64,000 bases of DNA, taken from the NCBI RefSeq assembly GCF_026914265.1, contig NC_069134.1, positions 16,523,205 through 16,587,204 on the forward strand, read 5' to 3'. This DNA comes from Mya arenaria (Eukaryota; Mollusca; Bivalvia; Myida; Myidae). How positions within the stretch are numbered: the first letter of the stretch is position 1; each line of letters begins with the position of its first letter. A program made the translations under genes and the position numbers. Of this stretch, positions 1-13,400 are shown in pieces. The notes under the pieces are model-generated. The model searched no databases, had not been told where the DNA came from, and saw only the letters and a list, made by a program, of their open reading frames with translations.

Positions 1-1430
1 CCTCAGGTTGCTGCAAATGAGTACAATACCCTTGTGAAAAGCAGATCTAATGTTATCGATATCAATCAAGAAAATAATGTTGCAATTACTCTACAGAAAA
101 CTAGAATTATATACGACACTATTAACGTCGGCGAGACTGTAAACCGAAATCTGGTCGGTTCTCTAGTGCTACGAGTCGTTAATGTTACAGACGACGAAAC
201 TCTTATGATAACAGTGTCATCCAACAGTTCAATAAACGTGTATCTCAAGGGTGGCAGTCCAGCAACTTTTTACGACTTTGACATTTCATCTGATGACCCT
301 ACTTCGTCTAGCCAGGTTATCACGTTTCCAAACACAGAAAATGGTGATTACTACCTGCTCATTGAAAGTTCAAACATAAAAACAGGTGGCAAACAGAGCC
401 TTGCGATTTCAGTTAAATATGCTGTGTTTGAAATAATTGACATATATCCTAGGATGCTTATACCAAATGCACAAACAACTCTGAAAATAAAAGGAGCCAT
501 GTTCTCATCTGATATGCATGCGAGCATTTATTATAATAACACATCTGACAATAACTTTATTGCTAAACAAACATTGGTATTCACATCTGGCTTAGCGTAC
601 TCGACTTTTCATATACCAGAAGCTGCCTCAACTGGACCGATTACCTTTCAATTGTCATCATTATCATTAAATAAGACGATTTATTATGAAAACCTTTTGA
701 TTCAAAATGGCGTAAAGGGATACATATCTGCATACAAGGAAAGTCCAGGAAGGCTACGGGTTGGTGAAACAGGCACATTCCTGATAAGAATACAAAATCT
801 TGGAGATTCAGATGTTAACGTTCCGATATTAAATGTTGAAGCTTTAGGAGATGGCAGTTTTCAGCTGCAAGACGACACTCGCGAGGAGTTCTTTAGAAAG
901 CAATATTTACTTTTCTGTATAAGCGATGACGGACCAAGTGGAATATTGTTGGCAAAAGATTATTGCCAACTTGATTTAAATGTCCGACAAGATGACACTC
1001 AAGTCAACTTCGCATCTTTGTCTATGCAAGTTTGGGAAATAACTCAAAATGAACGATCCGTCAACCCATTTATGCAATCAAAGAATAATCTACGTCCTTC
1101 TCACTATGACGAAAACGCCTGGGATCGTGTATGGAACAATTTTCTGACATTAACCGGAAATACTTCTTTGTCGATGGGTAAAAAGATGTCAAGTGTACTA
1201 AACGAAATGAGTGTTGCTGGAAGAAGAGTACGACCGGTAAATTTTATATTGACCTATCTACTAGATTTTGCAGATTCACCAAATGGGGATAGTATCATAG
1301 ACTTACAAGTGGACATTCAAAATCCTTCGGAAAAGAATACTCGTTTAATTGTTGATCGATTAATGTCTTCGAGGATTGGCTCTAGAAGTCAAGATGGGGT
1401 TTTAGGAAAAGGATGGAAAGTCCCTTTATG
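1..1430 (+). CDS. Copy 1 exon 1 (partial): end of CARDB array, PPC-like, IPT/TIG-like, RHS leader
   Basis: This is the 3' part of a giant exon that runs off the left edge; it is open from base 1 in frame 1. It starts at the tail of the last CARDB-type repeat. Next comes a PPC-like beta domain (about residues 35-130; signature LKGGSPATFYDFDIS) and an IPT/TIG-like Ig fold (about 135-225; YPRMLIPNAQTTLKIKG). A further CARDB-like repeat follows (about 235-290, GETGTFLIRIQNLGDSD). The exon ends with GWKVPLW, which leads into the RHS region. The donor is tatg|gtacgt at 1431; the open frame reads on a further 112 nt into the intron. The same exon in copy 2 lies inside 42210-45997. Confidence 0.85.
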
Positions 1431-4400
1431 GTACGTATATATAAATGAGATAACAACAAATGTCAATTCGATATTTTCACTAAGGAGTGAAATTACCCAT
1501 TTTAGGATACTTTTAAAATCCATTGTAGTTACTTCCGTTTGATTAAACCTACACACATCAACTCTGAACCAGAAAATGTAGCAAAATAAAAAGTTGATAA
1601 TTATTAAAGGTTGCTAAAGTTTAGGTAAAGATATGATTGGAAATAAATAACTAATGTTTCTTAGAAAAATAGACAATCCTGTTCTTCAAACGTGTTTTTG
1701 AACATTGAAGCTGCATGTTCGAACATTTGCTTTAGTACCGAACTTATTACAGACTTAAACAACTTCTCGAACATAAATTCGATGTATTTAATCTATCAAA
1801 TATATGTTAAAACTGTTGTTGTTGTTTTTTGTAATAATTACTTTACACCACCAACGCCTCAATAATTGTCAGTAACCTAGCGTGGACTTCACTCTTCATC
1901 TGGAAAACGACATGTCTTCAAGCGTATCATCCTTGTCTCTTACGGTGTGGGATGACAAAATACCAATGTATCATGAAACAAACTCTAAAATTAAGATTAT
2001 TTTTTTAATACAGTGATAATCGGCGATTGTTTTGCAAATATGTTCGAACGTTAATTTTCATTCAGTAATTGGCGGCGTAGTAATTTGGTAATGTATTTAT
2101 ATTTTGTTAAATTTAAAAATGTAATCTCCCACTTACTGTTAACTTTTAGAATAAAGATGCTTTATTAAAGCTCATTGAAAACTATTTATCTACAACTGTA
2201 ACTAGAAAATGACAAGTAGGTCATCAACCGTTAACTTTGCGTGTGAGGGGTGTCCCACAGTTACCGGCGTAGCAAACACTTAAAATAATGGGGATATTTA
2301 AAAAAATAAATTAAAAAACCAATACAAAACACATCTCCGAAAATAAGCAGAAAATTTGTTGATTTCAGTGTAAGTTTTTATTGAATTTCACACGTTAAAA
2401 TTTGTTTTTCTATGACTCTCTGATTTATCACTGAAATAAACAAATTACCATTAGATTTGGTCTTGTTTGAGCTGCAAGGTCTTAGTTGTATATTCGTTTG
2501 TTGTTGTTTTATATTGGATTTAAAATATAAAAGTAAAACATATATTTCATTTTAGGGATACATATATTAAGACGTTGGATAATGCGGAAGTTGTACTGAC
2601 CTTGCACAAGGAAGACTTTTTGTTTCTTAAAGGAGATGAACATGTTTACCTACACCAAACCCTTGGTACACTTACGCGTACTGATTCAGGTAATGTTTTT
2701 GTATGACAACGAACATTCCAATTTCGATCTTACTTTAGTTCTTCATACCTAAATAAATATTTTTGTACATCCATATTATACATTTTACATGTGTCTTTCC
2801 TTATTTTATTTTAATTATATAAATTTCGGTCTCTTATTTTTTACGTTTAATTTGTTCATTTTTAATGATTTAACCCTTAGGCTTTACCCTTCGTCGCCAA
2901 GATGACGGAAATGAATATGTTTTTGACCGTGAGACTTTAAAATTGAAGCACGTTGCGTCCTTAACTGACGGCAGTTGGCTAAATTTGGAGTACGATCAGA
3001 GTTTATTAACGACCATCCGACATTCTGAGGGATCATATGTTGTAGTCAGATATAATGTTCGAAACAGAATACAGTCAATGGAATTGTTAAATGGTACAGC
3101 AAATGAAAAAGTGTAAGTAAATGTGTATATCTAATGTTAAGCAAGAAACTCATTTCAAGCACATTAACAGTTTATATTTTATACGAACCCTAGAATTAAC
3201 GATATGCAGGAGTGGATAAATGAATTCGAAATAACAGAAATGTACACCTTTTATTAGTATTGACTTTTTAAAACTGTTAGCGGTGCTATGACGGTTTTAA
3301 GTTAGGTAAATGTAAATTTTAAGAAGTATCGTGATTTATAAATACAAGTTTGCAAATGCTATGAAGGTTCTATTCAAACAGAATTCAAATATATATTACC
3401 ATTATATATATTTGCAAGAGAAGATTTACTGGGATTCTCCCTGTAGTGTTCATTTTATTAATGCAAATACAATTACATTATTATTTCCATATTTTGCAAT
3501 TCGGTATTTCATTTGCAGAGTATACGAATATGACTTTAAAGGGGAACTACTTACAAGCGTACGAACAAATTCAGATTCAACTACATACACATACAACCCT
3601 GACAATTCATTAAATACTATTTCTTTTGATGATGGCACGAGATTTGAGTTCGACTACAACGATTTAGGCCACGTAAAATCTAGACGATATTTTATTTCTG
3701 ATAAAGAAGTAGACAGACAAGAATATTTGTACACGAATGGCGGAATGCTTTCAGTACATTCTTGGCCTGCTGCCACAGGTTACAATTTAACATATTCTGA
3801 ATCTGGAGAAATTATTGCAACTCATCGCTTAGGTTTCCTTCCCGATACTGTTGTAACTACAAAATCCACTCAGATAAACTATGAGGGCGATCATGTGAGT
3901 ATACTATTATTTGTATATTGGAATGTGTTAGTTTGTACAAGTTTTGTCCATTTGAAAGTCCGTCTGTCCATTGTCTGTCAGTCTATATTTATAATATTTT
4001 GCGTACCCTACACTATTATACCAATTGCTTTGGTATTTGTTACGAAAATATTTCATTGCCCGTATGAATGTGGGTCTCCTCCGGAGTCAAGTCACAATTC
4101 AAACTTTCTTTTGGAGGGTGGGGTCCAAAATCTTAAACATCTATCTATATGCTCGTGCCAGCATTCGCCGTGACTTGTACTCGTATAATCATATTTCAAA
4201 AGAGATTTTAATCGTGTGCGTCAAACACAAGTGAAAGTTGTGCAGATCGTATCTTAAAAGGTTCATTTAGTATGGAACATAAATGCATTTTACTACCCTA
4301 TTCACGTCTCTAGTATTTACTCTAGTATGCCGGGAATAGCAACACATTGTCAGTGATGATTACCTAATCTTTTTAGTAATTAGGCTCCTACATCATTGTA

Positions 4401-7400
4401 CGTGTCACTTTTTTACGTTTTTTTTCATTTTTTTTCTCAGTTATCGGAATATTAATTCTGATAAGATAAGATTTTTAACTAATTGTGTACTATTTTAGAT
4501 TGTAACAAAACGTACATTTGGAGTGAATTCGATACTTATTGAAGATGGTAATCGGGACAGCATTAAAGCGGAATTTAACAACCTTGGTCAGCTAATCCAA
4601 TTTAAAGATGGACGAGAAAACGTATACGAAATAAGTGTGAACTCAAACGGAAGTATTGACACCGTAACGTTTCCAGATGGGACAAACAAGACGTATACTT
4701 ACTTTCAAAATGGTCACCAAACCATGACACAAACAGGTGCCGTTAATGTGTATGAATTCGATGAAAATAACAGATTAGTATTAAAAAATATCGGCGATAA
4801 TATGATAGCGTCCTATGAATATGATAATAATGGTAACCTTGAGAGAGCAAGAAATTCTCTAGGTGAGGTTGTCATAAGCTATTCGGACACAAACGTAGCA
4901 AGTGTGGCATATCCGGATAAAACTATTAACTATCGATACAATGCAAGAAATCAGATAAGAGAAATCTCTACCAATGACGGATATCTAGTCAAGTATGACT
5001 TTAATGATTTAGGACAGATGACTCGAGTTTTAAGGGAAAATGATGTAGTTTTAGTAACGGCCGAATATAATGAAAATGGAAAGCTGAAGAAGAAGACTTT
5101 GGGAAACAATGCATACACCGTCTACGACTACGATCCCTCGTCTACATTGTTAACCTCTCTTAAGAACTTTTTTCCAAACGGGTCTCTTGCTTCTCATTTT
5201 ACATATACTTACTCGATCAGAAATCGGCGGATTGCCGTAACGTCACAAGATGGAACTTGGAAATTCCAGTACGACAAAGCTGGTCAGGTGACGTCAATGA
5301 TAGATCCACATGGCAATGTTACAAGGTACAATTACGATGCTAGTAAGAACAGACAATCTGTGTCCACCAACAACTTCGAGGTACAAAACACAATAAATGA
5401 AATGAATCAGTACGTAAAATATGGTAGTACCTCGTACGACCACGATAAAAATGGAAACCTTATACAGAAGAATGGATCGTCTGGAAACGAAGTTTTCAAA
5501 TATGATGAAGAAAACAGACTTGTTGCTTTTCATTCAAACGGAACAACATGCTCCTTCAAGTATGATGCTTTCGGTCATTTGCATTCAAAACAATGCAATG
5601 GTCGAGCGACCCGTTATGTCGCAAACATCCAGGGGCTCTATGGTGCAGATATTATTGAACAGGTTTAACGTTATTTTATTGATACGTATATTCTAAAATA
5701 GACAGTTATGGATATATAGACAGTTATGGATATATTAAATAGCAATCTGTCTTTTGTTTTGTAATATAATGACTAATGCAAATATCCAATATTGAAATTA
5801 GGATGCATTGACGTTTTGTTTTCTGCAGATTGAATCCATAAATGGTGTTGGGTCTACCGTTCGCTTTTACCACGGGGATGAAAAACTCGGACTGATTGCT
5901 TCTACCTATGATAACGGAAATGTCAACTATTTTATGTATGATGCAATTGGGTGAGTATATTATAATAATTCTCCATGGACTTATCGAATGAGCAATAAGA
6001 TACAAATGTGTATAGAGCTTAAACTGAGTATGATGTATAAAAACAGTATTTAGTATACATGTCTCTAAGACACAATGGTATTCAACTCGAATGTATGCAT
6101 TTTCGTAATGGTAGTTTATGTCTGACTGAACGAATTTTAACGCACATTTCAATGTTAAATGGCGGTTGTAGTACGGGAACGGAAGTCGTCCTTGATTTTT
6201 AAGATTTTACACGCGTCAGCGACCAATTTTCAGAAATGAAATTTAACGCGGTGTTCGTATACAAGCTCTAAACATTGACATTTTAGGTAACTAAAACACC
6301 ATCGACAGACGGATACATGTTAAACGATATTGTGACTGCATTTTGATGCAATAGATGTTGCTATTTCAAATTAAACTGACGCTTTGTTTTATAGTGTTTA
6401 GTCATATCGTTGCATTATTAGACTTATAGATTTACATATAGTCGACAATGGCATTTAGTTCACAATTTGTCCTAGTGATAAACTAGTTGCTCGAGGTAAA
6501 ATATTTATTTCTGGAGTAAATATCAACCGAGAGCCATGTCAAAAATACTTATCCTGTAAAATGGATATATTTTGATATTTTGACCAACAGCACAAGGTGA
6601 AACATTAAATAAGTTACAGAGGTCATAAGCTTGGGTGAATGAAAATATATATGAATATATATTTTAAGAAGCACTGTTTTGTTTTGTTTTTATTAATAAG
6701 TCTATATTTATATTTTTCAATTACAATGTATTTAAGGTTAACGTACGTCAATCGGATGATTTTGACTTTCAATTCACGTGCGTATGGTTCGGGTCGATAA
6801 GACATAAAACAGTTTCATCAGATTATATGCTTAATTTACATAATCATTTCATTGGTATGTTTTACAATTCTTAACAGAATCAGTTAATTGAAAAAAACAA
6901 CACTATTTCATTCCTTGTGACATTCACCGACGACGGGTGTACACTTTCGGAAAAAAGGTTAAACCGGCTCCTGGTTACACTCATTATTGAAGCAGGGAGT
7001 GGGACATTAACCACAAACATTTTTACACCCCTTTTTTGATATTTCTTTTTAAATCTCTATAAGAAGCGCTGGTGTCCATATTGTTTTTTTCCCTCGGCCA
7101 TTTTTCTATTCTCCTGTGAATGAATTGCACGAACTCGTCTTCGATTGGCAATTGTGCGAAAAGTCAATAATTTCCCGTATTCCCGTTAACTACACGGATG
7201 GATCCGGCAATAATTCTTGCGGGATTTTTTTATAAAGCAGTATTACTATGTAGTAGTATATAATTACAGTGATCAAGAACACTAAAACTATAGTTATTTT
7301 ATCCATCACAAACAGTCCAAGATTATTTCAATACAAAAAATAAACGTAAACGATGGTTTGAACTTACTATCATAGTAGAATTGGATCTCTAGTAAATGTT

Positions 7401-10400
7401 TGTCGTAAAATGGAAAACATGTTTTCTGCGCTGCAACAAAGCTTTCTCGCGGCAATACCAATGTACATCTCAGTGTTAAGCTCTCAACTTTCTAGATGAT
7501 TCAGTTTCACTGATAAGAATTTATACTCATAATAATACACATAGTTTTGATTGAAATGCAAATTAAAGTGTAAATCAATAGAATAAGACACGATTTGTAT
7601 TTTATTCAATGTTTCAATCCGGATATTTTTATAGGCATTGTTGAATTTGATCACTTTAATCATATGTTTTAATTAGACTGTTTTGTTGCGAACATTTGTT
7701 AACAATGTGAATGTCTCATACATTTACATATAAACGTATTCGTACAGGTCCGTTGTGAACGTGCTTTCGGAAAATGGTGCCCTTGTGAACTCATACCAAC
7801 GGGATCCATTTGGCAATGCTATAGCATCACTTGAAAATGTGCCATCAATTTTCACGTTTGTTGGACAGTGGGGTGTGGTTGATATAAAAGAGATTCCCGA
7901 CGTATTTTATATGAGGACACGATTTTATGACTCCGACACAGGCCGATTCATGAGCCCTGATACATTTGGTTTAGGTGCTCATAGCAAAAACTTTTATGCT
8001 TATTGTGCGAATAATCCAGTAAGTTACAAAGACCCAAAGGGTACATGTCCATGGTGTTTACTTATGTTAAGAACGGCGGCCAAAGGAGCGGTAACAAGTG
8101 TGGTGAAATATGGCTTGACTACTCCTAGGAATGAATGGACATGGGGAGGTAAGAGGTTACACTTGTTTTCTTACAAGTCGAAATGTTGGGGAAGTTTAAA
8201 AAATAAATTCAAAATTAATACTTCAAACGGCATTTTTTCAGAATGTAACAACAATATTTGGAGCTTTATTTACAGGCGCGGCAGGAGCCGCAGTTGAAGG
8301 GGCCATCAACGGGGCCGTTAAGCCCTTCAAAAAGATACTACCAGGCTGGGCGAAGGATGTTATATCGGATGTCGCGAACGTAGCGGGTACAGCCACACAG
8401 AAGTTGATAGATGATGAGCCATATTCTCTTAGAGACGCCGCTGAAGATTTCGGCAACAAACAGCTAGATCGTGCTCAGGATAAATTGGAGGAGAAATTTC
8501 CCCTTTTTAAAAAGTTTAACAAAATATGTGGAGCTGTTGAAAAGTATTCAGGTTATAGTGGAGCGGTAAGCATAGTACATAGCATTTGTGACATATAATT
8601 ATTTAAATTATCATATTTATTTATAACGTTGGTCATATGTTGATATCATATTCCAATCTATCACCAAATCATTATTTCATAATATTTGTACAGTAAAGTA
8701 AACCATTAAGTTCTCTGCCAGTGAAAAAAATACGCTCCATGGATTTTAATTTCAGAAGTTAAAAAAGAGACGATTTGTTTATGAAACGTATGTTTCGAGC
8801 TAATTTCTGTTGAAGCTTGGTGACGTTGGATATGTTGCAGATGATGTTGTTTTATCCGGTCGTCGAGTACTTGGAATCAGTTTATTTTTTAAGTTTTATT
8901 TTATTCTTCATTGTTTTCAAGTTGATGTTGACTCCAATGAGGCTTTATTTTACATTTATAATTATTTTTGCTAAATGCTGGGCTTTGGGCATAATTTTAT
9001 TGATTTAAACCCATTGTTATCTCGTTTTCCAATGAACTGACCGGGCATGTCCTTGTAGTTTGCATTGTATTATTGCATATTTCAGAACTCAATTGAACAG
9101 TCTCAGTTAAATCGAAACTGCCATCTTTATACTGTAGATGTAGTTTGTGCTTTTGAAGGATGTGTGCAGAATATAACAATCTTTCATTCCCGATGCTTAT
9201 ATTAATATTCTAGTATTGTTACTCTGTGATTGCTCGCTGTAAAGTATTACTTAGTTTTCTGGTAACTGGGTTTAGGTAAGACGGCCACCGACAGTTGACT
9301 TATGCGCATTCAGGACAATTTTAAGTAAAAATGTTATACAACGTTCATTCTTCGTTTTATTTTCGTTTTAGCCATGCGATTGGAAAGATCGAATAAAAGA
9401 TTTCTTTGACAAATTGCTTGACGATATCATAAACTGGATACAATCAAGAGATCCAGTGAGTTATTTCCTATATGTTGATTAAATATTTTTGTAAATTCTT
9501 TTAATACTTTTAAAGCGAAGAAACCCTTAAGATTTATATATTTATTCGTGAAAATTTGAATTTCTGGCTTAATGACTACAATGCATTTGTAGAAACGCAC
9601 TTTCTTAATACAAATCCAGGCAGTAGTGAGTAAACCATTCAGCTCCTGAGTTAGAAATTAAATGTGTTTTCTTTTAACATTTAACAGAACGATATGCTTG
9701 GTCCGGATGGCTACGGACCGGCCCGTTTTATATCCAAGGATTTGACTTTGAAATACACTATCAGATTTGAAAACGACGCAAACGCCACTGCACCAGCACA
9801 GCGCGTGTATGTCGAACACAAATACAGTGAGCACTTGGATGCCAGACACTTTGTTCTCGGAAAGTTTGGCTTTGGCAACTTGACGAAAGAAATGCCAATA
9901 AGGAGCAAAATTTATCAGGTTCGTGAAGCATTTATTTGAAAAAACTGACAATAGCATTGTGTTAATAATCAGGGCAGAATTTCCATTTCAGACACAAATA
10001 AGAAAGTCTGCAATAAAATAATATTTAAAATAGATATGAATCGGAGGAAAAAGGCGATACATACGGACATTTTATATCCCCGTCCAGCTTCACAAGGGGT
10101 TAACGTAGGGTATAATTTTGTCATTTTTTCATATGTTTCCATCACACTTACATTACATACTGATCAGGCCAACAGTCATATGAACATTCCATTATTAGAG
10201 AACAGAGTAAGACCGAATGTCATGAGTCTGACTCAGAACGCATTGTTTTTATGTAAAATCGCTAAACATTGGGTATGAACACAACTTTTTAAAGTCAAGG
10301 ACAAATTCAAAGTCAAATTTCAAAACTCAGATGGTGTAAAACAACTTAATACCAGGTAAAATTCCATTTCATCAGTTTTTTACCTTTTCATAAAATTCAT

Positions 10401-13400
10401 TAATTTAACAATTGTGCAATTTTGAAATCTGGGCATTGTTATACAACAAACGCGTTTTTAGCAAACAGTTCTTGTGTTTGTAAGTTTAGCAATCATAATA
10501 CCTTTGCTCTTTCATAGTTTAAAAATACATAATGCATAGTATTATTATTCCAGTTTTTATAGCGCTCTTTTCATATATACATATAAAAATCAGCATCCAA
10601 ATTACAAGATGGGGATAACTAAAATCAAGGTTGAATATACTTGACTTTACATATAAAAATGATCTATTTCTTTTAATAGATTAAAACAGAATGAAATATA
10701 GACAATATATAAAGAAAAAGAAATTGGAAAATAGGAGGGAATTGTTTTACTCTTGAAAAGGTTCGAATGTATTGCATATCTAAACGAAAATGAAATTTAA
10801 ACGTTATGATGTTTGGTCATCCCCACCCACGTTGGTATTGTGAAAGGCCCTTAACTCAGAAAAAAACCGCTTAAAATTGTCAAAGATGAACCTGTATATA
10901 AATTACAGTAACACTTTTCAACAGGATACCATAGACATGACGAAAGAAAAGGGTATTGTTGTCCAAGTGTTTGCTGGGCTTGATTTAGTCAAAGAAGTTA
11001 TTGCTTGGGAGTTCCAGACTATAGATCCAATAACAGGTTTGTTTTTTAGTGTGCTGTGTATGGGTAGACGATATAATGTTAAAATGTCAAAAATGTCCAA
11101 CCTTACCTGGTAGTGATAAATATATACTTTATAATAGAGAAAAGCGTTTCGTTACATTCCCTAATGCTACTGTTTGTTATAAATGAAGACTTACACCTGT
11201 ATCATTTCTACTTCTTGAGTGATAGCTTTCAAACCTTAGTAATTTTTATCGTTAGGATCGGCTCCAACGGATCCTGGGATTGGCTTTCTTCCCCCCAACA
11301 ATGGAACGTCCGGGCAGGGATTTGTGAGTTTCAGTATAAAGTCAAGAATAGAAACCCCCCATCTGTCAGTGATTCATGCAAACTCCTCGATATTCTTTGA
11401 TCAAAATGAACCAATAGACACTCCAGATTTGTTCAACACGGTGAGTTTAGGATATGAAATAGTTGTATGGAACGTTTTTAAAATTCCAGCATTATACTTT
11501 TGTTTGTTATGATAATAACTTTATTGTAATAGTTTTATAAATATGGTTTTAAAGACTTTAATGTTTTTTAAACACAATACTCTTACACATAACCAGCTCT
11601 CAAAAACGAGAAAATTTAAAAGAACTTCCATTAAATAAATACAACATTACCCTCTGTTATAAAACTAGATAACAACACAATGTTTTTCAGATCGACGATC
11701 GGTACCCGATTATTAATGGGTCGATTGTACCGGGTACAGAGTCTCGGGACTCAGTAACATTGGCCCTCCGAGCTTTAGACTCAGGTTCCGGTGTCCAACG
11801 CATAGATTTATTCAAGAGGGAAGGTTGGTTTCATTTCTTCAATTAATATGTTTATACCTGTCACAATAACAGTGAAGATAAAAAGCGATACTTCTTTTAA
11901 AGTATCAAAAGTCGCCTTAGTTGCATTACTAAGAAAATTCTAAACCAAATACTATAGGACACATCGACCAGATTTGTATATTTAACTTGCTTAAACGTAG
12001 ATCGCTTGTAACAAGTATTAGCCATTGCTATGTTTCATACATAGCATACCCTACATAAAATGAAAAAAATGCATATGCCGACAACAATCAAGATATATCT
12101 TATTGTTCTCTCTCTCAGGTGAAAGTATCACTTTATATAAAAGTAACATCACCGAAGCGATATTTGTTCTTCCATTGGAAACAAACCTTCCACAAACTAT
12201 TTTACCAGTAGCAGTTGATTTTGTTGGAAACAGAATTGATTTACAAGACATTGACCAAGAGTCAGCCATCACAGTCAACGTAACCATAGAAACAAGTAAG
12301 GACAAAATGTTTGTTGCTGAGAAATAGCAAATTGAAAATCATTTAATTGCAACAAAGATTAATAAGTAGCATCCGTTGCCATGGCCCGTTCTTCTTCCAA
12401 ATACTGTTTCTACTTCTAAGGTTATAACAATAAATATATATGGTCTTAAACCATTTTAGTGTATTGTTCCGCTTTTCGACCTAAAAAAATATCGACATTA
12501 ATGCAAACCTAAAACCCTCCTAACATAGGCTTGTTTCTGTAGTTTTTAAGTATTAAGCATATTTTGTTTGCGTTTGTAAAACATGACGTTTATGTTTCGC
12601 AAAACTAATAGACGACACGTGTTAAGATATGTTATATACGACTCTATCGAATATCGTCTTTCTTTTAGCACCCTGCGAATGCTCTGGTAATGGCAACTGT
12701 TCAGAGGGAATGAATGTGTGTGAGTGCATGAATGGATTTCATGGAACTTATTGTAACAGAAGTACGTATTCATTTCAATTCATTTCGACCATCAACATAA
12801 ATCCAGCAAATTAAACCTAAAATCGCTTACATATTCGTATGTTAACAAACAATGAAGATTACTGTTTCGTATTTCCGCCATCAGCTATTCACATAATTTG
12901 CATAAACACTTGAAAATATGCAATATAATTATCTCGGTCAAGATTCGTTTGAAGTATCCACTAAAGCTGAATAATTATCTTACCAGTCAAACATGTCTGT
13001 TTCCGTCTCTGCGTTGAAAGGGAATTATTAGAAAATAATAATTTATTAAATATCGTGAAAAGGCAAACACAATGTTTCCAAAGAATGTACGTTACATGAC
13101 GGTTTTATTATGAATGTTTCTAGATATTTAAGCAAGAAGTGTGTTATATTAGTAGCGACCTTACTTAAAATGTTTACTTACAATGAATTTTACATAACGA
13201 GTGTCGTGAAAACTTTCTAAATATTCAAGTAAAAAAGTTATGATATTGATAGCCATAACTGAAAATGTTCGACATATCCTAGTATCAAAAAAATACTTAA
13301 AACTTGATCATCTATGTGTATGTAAAACAGTTGACCAGCCTTTCATTATATTATACTGTTTAAAACATTTGTGGGACATTTATGGATTAAACTCCTTTGG

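Noticed and set aside
3331..4173. Single 280-codon gene
   Set aside because: Only 3519-3894 is conserved as coding in copy 2; the flanks are intron read through in frame.
5294..5533. Minus-strand frames opposite the YD exon (also 49807-50046)
   Set aside because: Shadow of the conserved plus-strand coding sequence.
8242..8243. Upstream acceptor ttttttcag for exon 8
   Set aside because: It is 34 nt from the used site and shifts the frame to a nearby stop; copy 2 supports tttacag.
7755..8297. RHS-core frame running on to 8297 as the true end
   Set aside because: It reads through the intron at 8149-8275; the acceptor at 8275 restores the frame shared with copy 2.
4499..11440. Bacterial contamination
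   Set aside because: RHS and DPND parts are split by GT-AG introns with matching phases and continue into EGF, SEA and TM exons.
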